A stretch of 64,000 bases of DNA from CAYGLF01 sp964350945 (GCA_964350945.1 CAYGLF010000002.1:225978-289977), one strand, 5' to 3'. Positions 1 through 9,093 are shown, counted from the stretch's first letter. The notes: a model not told the origin generated them from the letters alone. A program made the numbers and translations.

Positions 1-286
1 TGAAAACAAGAAAGGGGTGTGCTGTATTTTAAGTGATCATTGTTTTTGAAAAGTCATGGGGTTATTTATAAAAGCATGAGAGGATTAGGCGCCCTTATTG
101 CCTGCTATTTTATGAAGCTAAATATTTGAATTTTTCTAGAAGTATTCTTAATAAAAGGATAAAAACAGTGCAGTATACACAGAGGGATAGCATAAACTTC
201 TATTTCTTTATGGACCTTTTTTTGGGGTGAAGTTCATAATTAAAAAATTAAAATTTGGATTTTGAAATCATCTTTAAAGGAGCCTT
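1..286. other. Non-coding leader stretch
   Basis: No open frame with coding character is visible on either strand in these first 286 bases. The stretch is AT-rich and ends in a good ribosome binding site (AAAGGAG) for the gene at 287. It probably holds that gene's promoter and the trailing region of a gene outside the window, but I see no convincing -35/-10 pair. Confidence 0.5.
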
Positions 287-985
287 ATGAATACAAAGCC
301 AAGCACTTTCCCAGAAGAATTAAAACCATTTTCACCTGCTGCCCAGTCGCTTGTTGAAGGCTCTTTCTATAAACACTATAAGGGGCTTTTATACAAACTG
401 ATTTCAGTGGCTCGCCATAGTGAAACTCTAGAAGAAATGGTGGTATATCAAGCTCTTTACAATGACTATTCTATCTGGGTGCGCCCTCTCAAGATGTTTA
501 TGGAAAAAATAGAAATCAATGGACGGCAACAAGACCGTTTTAAAAAAGTGGAGAGCCCTGTGACTTTGAATCATAAAGAGCCTTGTATTGAGCTTGAGCT
601 AAAGCCCAGTGGGGAGGATTTATCTTTTTTGACAGATCAAATTAATCAAGAAACTCCAGCTTATAGGTCAGCTACTCCATATGCTTTTTTTGTTCGAGAT
701 GCAGCAAATAAAATCATAGCGGGGTGCAATGGATTTGTTATCTATGGCTCGATTTATACAGACCAATTGTGGGTCGATCAAAAACATCGAAAAAAAGACT
801 GGGGTCGCAAGCTTATGGAAAAAGTGCAGGCTTATGGAAAAGAGCAAGATTGTGGGCAAACAGTGGTATCTACCATGGATTTTCAGGCGCCTTCTTTTTA
901 CAAAAAGCTTGGGTATCACATCGATTTTACCAGAGAAAACTGTGAAAAAGGTTCTTGCTGCTACTATTTATCTAAAAGCATTTAG
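287..985 (+). CDS. DUF1653-GNAT fusion acetyltransferase
   Basis: The N-terminal part (about residues 27-87) matches the DUF1653 pattern: a YKHYKG start, then ARHSETLEEMVVYQALY and WVRPLKMF. DUF1653 proteins are usually small stand-alone proteins of unknown role. Residues about 100-230 form a GNAT acetyltransferase fold, with the acetyl-CoA loop visible as RKKDWGRKLM and the usual FYKKLGY segment near the end. The gene therefore looks like a fusion of two modules, and the acetyl acceptor cannot be predicted. The ATG start has an AAAGGAG ribosome binding site at good spacing. It converges on the aminopeptidase gene that ends at 991. The fold call is firm; the substrate is unknown. Confidence 0.8.
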   Translation: MNTKPSTFPEELKPFSPAAQSLVEGSFYKHYKGLLYKLISVARHSETLEEMVVYQALYNDYSIWVRPLKMFMEKIEINGRQQDRFKKVESPVTLNHKEPCIELELKPSGEDLSFLTDQINQETPAYRSATPYAFFVRDAANKIIAGCNGFVIYGSIYTDQLWVDQKHRKKDWGRKLMEKVQAYGKEQDCGQTVVSTMDFQAPSFYKKLGYHIDFTRENCEKGSCCYYLSKSI

Positions 986-990
986 TTCTA

Positions 991-2283
991 CTAAAAGGAG
1001 TGAATTGAGATTAGTTTTTTTGCTTCCCATTCTTGTAAATAGTTAAGAGCTTCACTTTTACTCATCTCAACTTGACCTAAGAGGTCCTCTAAAAAAAAGC
1101 ATTTTTTCTGAGCGGGAATTAAGTCCATTAAAAGGCGTTTGTTGTGTGATAATTTGGGGTGATGCGTTCCAAAAGCCCGTTGCCCTGGGTCGACGTAGAG
1201 TTGGTAGCTTGGGTGTGACAAACAAGGAGTTCCTGAGAAGTGTTTCTCAATGAGGGTAAGCTTTTCTAGGTTTTGAATGGCAATTTCTAAAATGTTAATA
1301 GAGGAGCTAAGTGATGATGGGGATAAAATGGAAAGATTGTCAAAATGGGTGTGGTATTCAGGATAGGGGAATCTTGATAGAGAGCACATAGGAATTTGGT
1401 AGCCTTCCCAGATATATTCATCGTTGCAGATAATACTTTTAAAAGGCCCGGTATTAAAGGATTCATCGTCATTTTTAAGAGCTTTTAAGAGCTGATTTTC
1501 TAGCTGTGAGTATCCTTTTAAACTTCTTTGCAATGCATGTTCTGTTTTGGATCCAAGCATTTCTAAAAAGCAGCTCTCTAAAATCATGGAGCGATCTTTT
1601 AAGTTTCCTAGAAAAAACTCTGAGCCAATAATTTCAGGGACAAGAATGAGTTTGTAAGTAAATTTCGTTTTTTTATTTTGTAATTTTTTAAAAAGCTCTA
1701 CCCCTACAGCGACGCCTGCTAAATCGTCATTGACCATTCCAGGATGATCTAGGTGTGCGACAAAGGCAAAGGAATAGGGTGAATCTCCCTTTTTTGTATA
1801 TTCAGCAACTTGGATCTCTCCTTTCGATTCCTCAGTGACAATTTCAACATCATAGTGGTCTTCTTGCAGCGAATCGTAAAAGGTTTTAGGAACACAAAAT
1901 CCCCATGTTCTTTCCCAGGGTCGGTAGTATTGCCTAAAATGGTAGGCGATAGCATCGGGCATTCTATGATCGTAATGAAGGTGTTTTAAAAGTTCTTGTT
2001 GTGAAACTCTTTGAGAAAATGAGGTTGAGAGACCAATAATTTTTAGGGGATGATCTACAGTATACAGAATGTCCCCACTTGTATTTTTGATGAAGGCATG
2101 TTTTAGATTCCAACGCGGGGGGATTTGCCATAAGTTAAATGGCTCTTGATAGCTATGAATTTCAAACGGGAGAATATCCTTTAAATATTTTAAGCATTCA
2201 TCGTAGTCATTGGAGCAAAAATTGCGATTTTTTAAGTAAAGATCTTCGATCAGAGAATAAGAAAGGGTCGTTTGAGAGTGCAT
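991..2283 (-). CDS. M28-like zinc aminopeptidase (DUF4910 type)
   Basis: A 430-residue protein with the layout of the DUF4910/DUF2172 aminopeptidase-like family. The zinc site of an M28-type co-catalytic peptidase is visible: AHLDHPGMVNDDLAG (His and Asp ligands, around residue 175), VPEIIGSEFF (Glu, around residue 215) and YHTHFDN (final His ligand, around residue 320). The last 60 residues (DLLGQVEMSKSEALNYL) look like the winged-helix tail typical of DUF4910. Relatives often sit in surface-polysaccharide loci, and here the lipid A operon lies just upstream on the same strand. No signal peptide is seen, so it is probably cytoplasmic. The natural substrate is unknown. Confidence 0.75.
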   Translation of the reverse strand: MHSQTTLSYSLIEDLYLKNRNFCSNDYDECLKYLKDILPFEIHSYQEPFNLWQIPPRWNLKHAFIKNTSGDILYTVDHPLKIIGLSTSFSQRVSQQELLKHLHYDHRMPDAIAYHFRQYYRPWERTWGFCVPKTFYDSLQEDHYDVEIVTEESKGEIQVAEYTKKGDSPYSFAFVAHLDHPGMVNDDLAGVAVGVELFKKLQNKKTKFTYKLILVPEIIGSEFFLGNLKDRSMILESCFLEMLGSKTEHALQRSLKGYSQLENQLLKALKNDDESFNTGPFKSIICNDEYIWEGYQIPMCSLSRFPYPEYHTHFDNLSILSPSSLSSSINILEIAIQNLEKLTLIEKHFSGTPCLSHPSYQLYVDPGQRAFGTHHPKLSHNKRLLMDLIPAQKKCFFLEDLLGQVEMSKSEALNYLQEWEAKKLISIHSF

Positions 2284-2320
2284 GTTAATGTCTTTATGGA
2301 TGAAAGTTTAAAGGCATGCC

Positions 2321-2339
2321 AAAAAAGCATTTTGAATGC
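2321..2339 (-). terminator. Weak hairpin with T-run after lipid A operon
   Basis: On the minus strand a short GCATT/AATGC stem with a 3-base loop is followed by TTTTTT. It lies between the acyltransferase gene and the aminopeptidase gene, where a terminator for the lipid A operon would be expected. The stem is only 5 bp, so this is tentative. Confidence 0.3.
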
Positions 2340-2347
2340 AAATTTTT

Positions 2348-3025
2348 TTAGTTGGATTGCTCTAAACTTTTTGTAAAAGAACGGAGTCTCTCTTCTGCAT
2401 ATTGTGTTTGTTCTGCAAGCGAGGCCTCTTTTTTGGGTTTGACCAAAAAAGGAGTGTCAAAACCGATGGTAATTTTCCCAAATGGTTTGGGGATTTTCAT
2501 TTCATCCCATGAGCGTAGTTGCCAGTATTTGCTGGCGCTCCAGGCAAAGGAAAAAATTTGAGCTTTAGACATTTGGGCGGCTAAAATAACACCTGGCTTC
2601 ATGGTATAGATGGGGCCTGTTGGGCCGTCTGGCGTGGCTAGTACGACCGATTTTTTTAAGGCTTTTATAAACTTTCTTAAAGACTCATGTTTGTCGTTTT
2701 TGGGGACTCTGATAGTCGCCCCACCTGGATAAGATTCTGTCAAACGAGCGAGCCATTCTCCATCTCGACTTTGGCTGACAAATGAGGTGTAGGTTGAAGT
2801 TCGTTTGACGTAGTGTCCTAAAAAACTGGGAGTGATTGCAATGCGGTTGTGCCATAGCATCACAATAGATGGTCGCTTGTCAACCTCTTCATAAAATTGC
2901 TCTAAGCCTACAATTTTTATTCTTGAGGTCCACAGTATGAAGCGGGGGACCCATTTGATAATTATTGGCAGCATTTTTTTTTGTAATGCTTTTAAAAGAG
3001 GGTGGTTTTTAAGCTTGCGTTTCAT
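2348..3025 (-). CDS. DUF374 lysophospholipid acyltransferase-family protein
   Basis: A 225-residue member of the DUF374 branch of the lysophospholipid acyltransferase (PlsC-like) superfamily. The catalytic-type motif is LWHNRIA (His59). The family hallmarks SRDGEWLA and ATPDGPTGP are present, the latter being the acyl-acceptor loop. An N-terminal hydrophobic stretch (residues 18-32) suggests membrane association. Its start codon overlaps the end of lpxB by 17 bp, so the two are co-translated, which points to acylation of lipid A or of another membrane lipid. The exact donor and acceptor cannot be deduced. Confidence 0.82.
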   Translation of the reverse strand: MKRKLKNHPLLKALQKKMLPIIIKWVPRFILWTSRIKIVGLEQFYEEVDKRPSIVMLWHNRIAITPSFLGHYVKRTSTYTSFVSQSRDGEWLARLTESYPGGATIRVPKNDKHESLRKFIKALKKSVVLATPDGPTGPIYTMKPGVILAAQMSKAQIFSFAWSASKYWQLRSWDEMKIPKPFGKITIGFDTPFLVKPKKEASLAEQTQYAEERLRSFTKSLEQSN

Positions 3026-4187
3026 AGAAGTGAGAACCTATCTCATTAGCGGCTAAGGTCGAGGGGGTGTCAATAGATCCCATAATTTGTAAAAGTTCTT
3101 CGCACCCTTTGAGGCTATTGGTGCGAGAGGGGGAGTTTAGTTGGCATATGGTTTCAATGGCCTGTTTGAGCTGGTTGACCGTAAATTTAAGGTCATAAAG
3201 CTCGGGAAAGACCAGCTTATTGCAGATAATATTGACAATGCAGTAGTAAGGCAGGTTGAGCTTCATAATTTTTTTGGCGATCCAGGCATTAATTTTTGTT
3301 AGGTGGTAGACAACCACTGTAGGTACTTTCAACACAGCCAATTCAAAGTTGATGGTTCCTGAGGTTGCAATTGCTGCGTGGCTATGGCTCATTAGTTGGA
3401 AATTTTGTGAAGAGTCCACGAGATGAATATCTTGGTTAAAGTTCAAAGTAGACTTTTCAATCGCTTTTAAAATAGGCTCTTTGAGTTTTTCCTGTGCAAG
3501 AGAGACGACAAAAAATACAGGATCGGGAAAGCTGTTGATTTGCTCACAGGCGAGTAAGATTTTAGGGAGATTGAGCTGAATTTCTTGCAAGCGGCTTCCA
3601 GGAAAAATACTGATTATTTTTGCTTCGGGAGGCTTTTTGAAAGATGTCTTCCATTGAGGGTCTACTTGAGAGTGCAACGTATCTTCAATCAGAGGGTGCC
3701 CAACATAAGTTGGCTTCAGACTTGTTTTTTCGAAATATTTTTTTTCAAAGGGGAAAATAGAAAGCAGTTGATCGAGGGTATCAGATAGGGTGTAGATGCG
3801 CTTTTTACCATGAGCCCAAACGGTTGGGCAAATGTAGTGAATCAGTTTATTGTTAAAATTATTTTTGCGCAGTGCTTTGGCCATTCGCAGATTAAAGCCA
3901 GGGTAATCAATAAATAAAACGACCTTAGGTTTTTCTTTAAGTAAAAAACGTTTAGTTTTTTGAAAAAGGTAAAGCAGTTTGGGTAAGCTTTTAAAAACAG
4001 CCGTAAATCCCATGACTTGGAAATTTTCCATAGGCATAAAAAGCTTTAGACCCACTTGACGCATCTTAGGGCCTCCCACACCGCCAATTTTAAGGTCAGG
4101 GTGCATTTGCTTTAGCTTAGCTAAAATTTTTGCTCCATGGACATCCCCGCTAGTTTCTCCTGCAAATATAAATAAGTCTAAACTCAT
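3009..4187 (-). CDS. lpxB: Lipid-A-disaccharide synthase
   Basis: LpxB (GT19) joins UDP-2,3-diacylglucosamine and lipid X to make the lipid A disaccharide at the inner membrane. The 392 residues span the whole usual catalytic length. Visible hallmarks are FAGETSGDVHGA near the N-terminus, GVGGPKMRQVG, FPFEKKYFEK and the GHPL motif, and the C-terminal GT-B nucleotide-sugar region (FPGSRLQEI, SGTINFELA). In Chlamydia, as I recall, LpxB carries an extra N-terminal membrane domain; here that domain is a separate gene directly upstream, joined by an ATGA stop/start overlap at 4184-4187. The start is fixed by that overlap. Confidence 0.96.
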   Translation of the reverse strand: MSLDLFIFAGETSGDVHGAKILAKLKQMHPDLKIGGVGGPKMRQVGLKLFMPMENFQVMGFTAVFKSLPKLLYLFQKTKRFLLKEKPKVVLFIDYPGFNLRMAKALRKNNFNNKLIHYICPTVWAHGKKRIYTLSDTLDQLLSIFPFEKKYFEKTSLKPTYVGHPLIEDTLHSQVDPQWKTSFKKPPEAKIISIFPGSRLQEIQLNLPKILLACEQINSFPDPVFFVVSLAQEKLKEPILKAIEKSTLNFNQDIHLVDSSQNFQLMSHSHAAIATSGTINFELAVLKVPTVVVYHLTKINAWIAKKIMKLNLPYYCIVNIICNKLVFPELYDLKFTVNQLKQAIETICQLNSPSRTNSLKGCEELLQIMGSIDTPSTLAANEIGSHFYETQA

Positions 4188-4867
4188 ATAGCAGGCTCCT
4201 TGTCAGTTTTTTTGCGAGATAACATCAAATTGCGGATATAGGGGATCAAACCAGTGGTATATCCTAAAGCTGTGATCAGATCTCCGATCGAAAGGGCATA
4301 GGTTAACGTGATCAAGGCCCCAGTTAAACTGAGCCACCAAAACAGGGGGGTCACAATGCTTTCTTTTGCTTTTTCTGACTGCCACCATTGAACCCACAAA
4401 CGGCTAGTAAACAAACCAGCACCAAATAAGCCAAAGAGATGCCAGCTGATAGAGGTTTGTGAGGCTGCTAACTGCCAGGGCATTTTGGGATTGAGGATCC
4501 AAATAGGTGTTTGGAATTCTAGATAGGTTCTTAAGAGGAAAATCAGAGCAGAGCAGCTTGTTAAAAGCACCATTATTTTCAACAGTCGACTCCAAGAGAA
4601 GGGGGACGCTTTTTGCCTCATTAGTGAGAATTGCCTGAAGGAAAAATAGAGAGGAAAAATACGAATTAAGTAGAAGTGAAATTGTACCTGGACTAAGTAG
4701 TGGGTGAACATTAAGACATTGCCTGCAATAGACAGCACCCAAAAAAGGGGAGTTATGTGGCTTTGTTGTTTTTTTTCACTTAAAAGCCATTGCGATAAAG
4801 TCCGTAGGCCAAAACAAGCTGTTGCCAAACTGCCCAAGCCAAAATAAACCCAATGCTTGAGAGCCAT
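4184..4867 (-). CDS. Tandem LAB_N membrane protein
   Basis: A 227-residue membrane protein built from two copies of the lipid A biosynthesis N-terminal (LAB_N) domain. Copy one covers residues about 5-85 (FGLRTLSQWLLSEKK, TPLFWVLSIAGN). Copy two covers about 145-220 (FTSRLWVQWWQSEKAKE, TPLFWWLSLTGA). Each copy has a Q-W-x-x-SEK element followed by hydrophobic helices, about six helices in all. In Chlamydia a comparable domain is fused to the front of LpxB; elsewhere it is a small separate protein next to a polyprenyl-phosphate glycosyltransferase. Here it overlaps lpxB by four bases and follows a GT2 gene with a 5-bp gap. A role in lipid A sugar modification or lipid-linked sugar handling is an inference. 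Confidence 0.82.
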   Translation of the reverse strand: MALKHWVYFGLGSLATACFGLRTLSQWLLSEKKQQSHITPLFWVLSIAGNVLMFTHYLVQVQFHFYLIRIFPLYFSFRQFSLMRQKASPFSWSRLLKIMVLLTSCSALIFLLRTYLEFQTPIWILNPKMPWQLAASQTSISWHLFGLFGAGLFTSRLWVQWWQSEKAKESIVTPLFWWLSLTGALITLTYALSIGDLITALGYTTGLIPYIRNLMLSRKKTDKEPAI

Positions 4868-4872
4868 ATTGA

Positions 4873-5586
4873 CTAGAGATCCTCTTTGAAGGTGTAGCGC
4901 AAATATCTTTTGCGCATCCAGTAAACTGCGAGCATGTCAATGATAGGGCCTATATTGCGGTTGAAAAGGTGGTATTTACTGCGCCCTTCGGTGCGTGCTC
5001 TATGCGATACTTTCACTTCAGCTATTTTCATCCCCTCTAAAGTAAAGAGGGCAGGTAAAAATCGATGCATCCCATGAAAAATTTTAACTTTTTGTAGCGA
5101 AGACTTTTTGAAAACCTTTAAAGAACACCCAGTGTCGTGAATCTGATCACAGCATATTTTAGAGCGGACAATATTTGCAGGTTTTGAAATGCAGCGTTTA
5201 ATCCAGGTGTCTTTGCGTTTTTGTCGCCACCCACAGACCATGTCAGCATCAGGAAGCTTTTGCAATAATTTAGGGATATCTTGAGGATCATTTTGACGGT
5301 CGCCATCTAGTGTGATTAAGATGTCGCCTAAAGCGGATTTAAAGCCGGCATCAAAAGCGCTAGACTGTCCGAAGTTTCGAGTAAAAGAAAGAACCTTAAG
5401 CTGGGAATAAGTTGTTTGCATCTCTTTGAGAATCTCAAGGCTACGGTCACTCGATCCATCGTCAATACAGATCAGCTCCCAGCCTTCTTGAAGAGGAGTC
5501 ATGGAAGCTTCCACTTCACGAATGAGGTCTTTGAGGTTATGTTCCTCATTTTTTATTGGGATGACAACAGAATACTTAATTAACAA
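4873..5586 (-). CDS. GT2 glycosyltransferase, polyprenyl-phosphate sugar synthase-like
   Basis: A 237-residue GT-A glycosyltransferase of the DPM1/ArnC-like GT2 group. The nucleotide-sugar loop VVIPIKNEEHNL, the DDGSSDRS motif and the DxD-type metal site LDGDRQNDP are all visible, as is the DTGCSLKVFKK segment typical of this group. The usual C-terminal transmembrane pair is absent; the protein ends shortly after an amphipathic stretch (residues 210-232). It begins with TTG, preceded by AAAAAAGG. It is the first gene of the operon that continues with the LAB_N protein, lpxB and an acyltransferase, so it probably supplies a lipid-linked sugar for decorating lipid A. The sugar is unknown. Confidence 0.82.
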   Translation of the reverse strand: MLIKYSVVIPIKNEEHNLKDLIREVEASMTPLQEGWELICIDDGSSDRSLEILKEMQTTYSQLKVLSFTRNFGQSSAFDAGFKSALGDILITLDGDRQNDPQDIPKLLQKLPDADMVCGWRQKRKDTWIKRCISKPANIVRSKICCDQIHDTGCSLKVFKKSSLQKVKIFHGMHRFLPALFTLEGMKIAEVKVSHRARTEGRSKYHLFNRNIGPIIDMLAVYWMRKRYLRYTFKEDL

Positions 5587-5638
5587 TTTAAAAGACCTTT
5601 TTTAAAATAAATTGCACATTATGTTAACTTTTGCTCTT

Positions 5639-6379
5639 TTATATAACAATTTGTTTTTTGAGCCAACCAGCGCCAGCTTCAAAAATATGGGGGAGAGTGC
5701 CGTGGCCTAGCTGTCCAACAGAGGGAGTGATGTAGAGCTCAACTTGTGGAGAGCGAATGCGGCTGTTATAAGCCAAATGAACCAGTTTTTGTGTAAACGC
5801 AAAGGCAGCGGTTGTTTGAACACGCTCATCACGGTTTCCAATATAATAGCGGATGTGCTTATTTTTGAGGTTCTCTAGCTGATGGTCCAAAGATAGGGCT
5901 TGAATGATTTTTTGATTTGGATGATCTTTAAATTCGTTAAGAGCTTCTAAATTGGAGACCGGAGCGAACCCCAAAAGGGCATTCACCTCTGGGTGGGCGG
6001 CTAGATGAGAGGCAATAAAAGCTCCCCTTGAGAGTCCCATTACGCCCAACTTATTGGGGAGAATCCAATTTTTTTCTTTAAAATGGTCTATAAGTTGGTG
6101 AGTTTTTTCAATAAAGGTTACGAGTTCTTCTAAATGGTCTGCCCAGTATTGCATGGCTTTAAATTTATCGAATCCTTCTCCATGTCCCGGTAAAGTGATC
6201 GATACAGTGCGAAACTCTTTAGGGAAAAATTGAGTGGGTTGGTGGTAGGGGTCATTTAATAGGCTTTCTGTTGCGCAAAGAGAAAAGTAAATAACCATTG
6301 GCAAGGGTCCCTCATCTAAGGGGGGGCCTAGGTATTTAATTTCTAGAGAGGGGAATTTGTCATAGGTTTGAAGTGTCAT
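5639..6379 (-). CDS. Alpha/beta hydrolase
   Basis: A 246-residue cytoplasmic serine hydrolase of the alpha/beta fold. The nucleophile elbow is GLSRG (Ser around residue 124). The acid is probably in YIGNRDERV and the His in GQLGHGTLP near the C-terminus, so the triad is complete. Its ATG overlaps the pcnB stop by four bases (6376-6379), meaning translation is coupled to pcnB. The substrate is not predictable. Confidence 0.8.
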   Translation of the reverse strand: MTLQTYDKFPSLEIKYLGPPLDEGPLPMVIYFSLCATESLLNDPYHQPTQFFPKEFRTVSITLPGHGEGFDKFKAMQYWADHLEELVTFIEKTHQLIDHFKEKNWILPNKLGVMGLSRGAFIASHLAAHPEVNALLGFAPVSNLEALNEFKDHPNQKIIQALSLDHQLENLKNKHIRYYIGNRDERVQTTAAFAFTQKLVHLAYNSRIRSPQVELYITPSVGQLGHGTLPHIFEAGAGWLKKQIVI

Positions 6380-7545
6380 GTTCTCATACGGCGAATTTTA
6401 CTATAAGCTTGTGCACAGCGATCATCAAAGCAAGATCGTAGGCCTAAAAAACGTAGAGCTAATGGAAACTTTTTGTGCCCCATCATTTTAAATCTTCGCA
6501 TTCTTTTGGTAGTGTCTATGGGCGTAAATCGAAATTGAGCATTTAAGATAAAAGCAATGGTCTCTCGCATCCAACGAGGAAAGCGTGGAAAAGGGATGAC
6601 GAGCGTCTCACGGATTAGATCGCTGGTGATGGTAAAAATTTCTCCAAGATGGAGAGGCGTCTCTTGCTGGCTTGAGCGAGCAAGAATTTCTTTTTCTAAA
6701 ATGGGGAATAAGAAACAAGCAAGCAACAAGTTTTTCTCTGGGTGATGGATTTCCTGTTGGTCGGCAAGCTCTAAAAACTGCAGGGTTTTAGCCTGTAGCT
6801 CAGTATCTAATGACTGGGCAAGTTTAGGGAATAAGAGTTTTGTAAATCCAAATTCATACATCAGCTTAAAAAATTTAGCGGATGCTTTAGTCTCAAGCAT
6901 TTTAAAAATTTCGCCTAAGATTCGATCAGGGGAGCTTTTGAGGATTTCTTCAAGATTATCTAAAAGAGCTTGATGAGTTGTTGGGTCAAGATCAAAGCCA
7001 ATGCGAGCTTTGAATTTAAGCAGGCGAATCATGCGCACCGGGTCTTGTTTAAAACGAATGGCGGGCTCTCCAATCGTGCGAAGCAAACGGTTGTCGATAT
7101 CCTTAAGTCCCTGAACATAGTCAATAATAGCATGTTCTTGAGGATCGTAAAAAAGGCCATTGATTGTAAAGTCGCGCCTTTTAGCGTCTTGCTCTTCTGT
7201 GCCAAATTCATTGTCATGAGTGATTAAATTATCATCTTTAGTATCTCCTGATCTGAAGGTGGAGACTTCAAAAATTTTGGGTCCAAAGCGAATATGGGCG
7301 AGGCGGAAACGTCTTCCTATGAGAAGACAATTTTTAAAAAGGCTTTTGATTTCCTCAGGTTTGGCGCTGGTTGCTATGTCGAAATCTTTGGGAGGAATCT
7401 GTAACAGAAGATCTCTAACGCCTCCTCCTACAAGGTATGCGCTGTGGCCATGTCGCTTCAGCCTATGGATGACTTTTAGAGCGTCTTGATCAATACTTTT
7501 TTCAGAAACAGGGTGGGTTTCGTCTAGGTAAACAACAGGTTGCAC
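6376..7545 (-). CDS. pcnB: Poly(A) polymerase / tRNA nucleotidyltransferase family
   Basis: A 389-residue class II nucleotidyltransferase of the PcnB/CCA-adding family. The catalytic head is visible as LVGGGVRD (residues 38-45) followed by DFDIAT (54-59), which carries the two metal-binding aspartates. RRDFTINGLFYD and the flexible-loop region RFKQDPVRMIRLLKF follow. The Arg-rich C-terminus (TTKRMRRFKMMGHKKFP) fits poly(A) polymerase rather than a CCA enzyme, but that split is hard to make by eye. It starts with GTG and no strong ribosome binding site is visible. In C. trachomatis pcnB lies beside lpxB, and here lpxB is about 2 kb away. Confidence 0.88.
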   Translation of the reverse strand: MQPVVYLDETHPVSEKSIDQDALKVIHRLKRHGHSAYLVGGGVRDLLLQIPPKDFDIATSAKPEEIKSLFKNCLLIGRRFRLAHIRFGPKIFEVSTFRSGDTKDDNLITHDNEFGTEEQDAKRRDFTINGLFYDPQEHAIIDYVQGLKDIDNRLLRTIGEPAIRFKQDPVRMIRLLKFKARIGFDLDPTTHQALLDNLEEILKSSPDRILGEIFKMLETKASAKFFKLMYEFGFTKLLFPKLAQSLDTELQAKTLQFLELADQQEIHHPEKNLLLACFLFPILEKEILARSSQQETPLHLGEIFTITSDLIRETLVIPFPRFPRWMRETIAFILNAQFRFTPIDTTKRMRRFKMMGHKKFPLALRFLGLRSCFDDRCAQAYSKIRRMRT

Positions 7546-7666
7546 AAAATGAATAGGATTTGATTTTTATTTTATAATGGTAGGTTGCCATTTTAAGAAA
7601 TTAACGATATTCGTCAAGGGAATATATTGTATTTTTACAACCTTAAGAAAGGAGAAGGTTGCTCTC

Positions 7667-8893
7667 TTAGAGCGCAAGTTCCCTCTGAAATCCCATATCC
7701 AAAAAGTTTTCTATGATGTGATTAACAGTAGCGTGTCTATTTATTTTTTGAAAATTGATGATGCGTTTTCTAATATCGGTAATTTTTCTACTTAATGGGG
7801 TGTCGTCGCCTGTTTCAAGATCTAAGTTAACTTGGGTTTGATGCGTATCATCTGATAAGAAAGTATTTAAAACATAGATGGCAACGATTCGAATAAAGAC
7901 ACTTGTGCAGGTTTTAATATGCTCATCAAAACTATCATCACCTAGTGAGTCTTTGATGGTGATTTCTTTTTTCCCACAGCCGCTAAATTTTTGTTGGATG
8001 CTGAGATATCTTTTCATCTGACGTGCAATGCCCTCAATCAGCTGGGCTTTTTCTTCTTCGTAATCATTGTCGCCTACTGTAACCTCGTACCCTTGCTGTA
8101 GGAAAATAGCGGTTTTATCTTTATCGCCCGTAGTGATTAAGGCTTCTTTAAAATGTTGGCAGAAAGGGGCCTGTTTTTTATCAATTTTTTGTAAATTTGC
8201 GTTCACTTGGAAATGTAGCGGATATCTTCGAAAAAAAAGCTCCTCTTCTTTAGTTTTTATACTATTTGAGTTCAGATCAACATCATGAAAAACGCGCACA
8301 GTATGCGGTTTATCAGGAGAGAACCAAGAGGTTTCACACTCAGAAGGGTGAGGGAAATTAATCAACCCTTTTTGGCGTGCAGGCATCGCCCCTACGTTGG
8401 CTAGTGTTGCGGGGTCAATAACATCGGGGATTTTGCGGTTAATTTCTACGGCAACCTCATTGTTGCCTAATCCTGGTAAAGAGAGTTCCCTAGCTCTAAA
8501 TTTTAAAGTGCTCGTCTCTTGAGGGGGTTTTACCTCCATCATTAAAGGAGGGTAATCTGATCTAAGAATTTCTAGATCAGCTACTTGAGCCGCGGTGAGC
8601 TGGACTGATTTATGTTCATAGATTCCGTTTTTTTCAAAAAAAGTATTTAAAAAATGCTCGCCCTCGATTTGAGAGCAGCCAATTTCAGATAGTTTGGTAG
8701 GAGATTGGGGAAGCAGTCCATCGTGACTAGTAAAAATAGAGGTATAAAAATTCTCTATTTTTTTCCAAGTGCCTTGATCCAATAAGTTCGGGAGCTGTAC
8801 CCCTCGTGTAGGAGCTTTCCAAGCTTCTTGAAGCTCAACAGTCACATGACGGAAAGAGAAGCTATATCTTTGACTTGGGGGTATAGTAGTCAT
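7667..8893 (-). CDS. Hypothetical protein, candidate effector
   Basis: A 408-residue protein I do not recognise. It is soluble, has no signal peptide and no obvious repeats. It mixes a proline-rich N-terminal half (DLEILRSDYPPLMMEVKPP; NFPHPSECETSW) with a helical C-terminal half (residues 270-405) that ends in a heptad-like stretch. It stands alone between pcnB and the divergent glmM, a spot where compact chlamydial genomes often carry lineage-specific genes. A secreted effector is possible but unsupported. Confidence 0.65.
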   Translation of the reverse strand: MTTIPPSQRYSFSFRHVTVELQEAWKAPTRGVQLPNLLDQGTWKKIENFYTSIFTSHDGLLPQSPTKLSEIGCSQIEGEHFLNTFFEKNGIYEHKSVQLTAAQVADLEILRSDYPPLMMEVKPPQETSTLKFRARELSLPGLGNNEVAVEINRKIPDVIDPATLANVGAMPARQKGLINFPHPSECETSWFSPDKPHTVRVFHDVDLNSNSIKTKEEELFFRRYPLHFQVNANLQKIDKKQAPFCQHFKEALITTGDKDKTAIFLQQGYEVTVGDNDYEEEKAQLIEGIARQMKRYLSIQQKFSGCGKKEITIKDSLGDDSFDEHIKTCTSVFIRIVAIYVLNTFLSDDTHQTQVNLDLETGDDTPLSRKITDIRKRIINFQKINRHATVNHIIENFLDMGFQRELAL

Positions 8894-9093
8894 TTGTTGC
8901 CATTAATAATATATTAGATAACTAAATTATAACATTATTTACTAAAAATGTCAATTAAATATTTAAAGTATAAAATTAGTTAATTGTTTCATATCATGCT
9001 TATATGCAGTATTTTGAGGATATTTAACCCCTTTGTTGCAGTTAAATCAAACGATCGTTATCCTGCTTTGCAATTAAAAAAGAGCTATTTTAC

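Noticed and set aside
7577..7795. Plus-strand 72-codon frame before the pcnB gene
   Set aside because: It overlaps the coding end of the 408-residue minus-strand protein, has no ribosome binding site and no protein-like composition.
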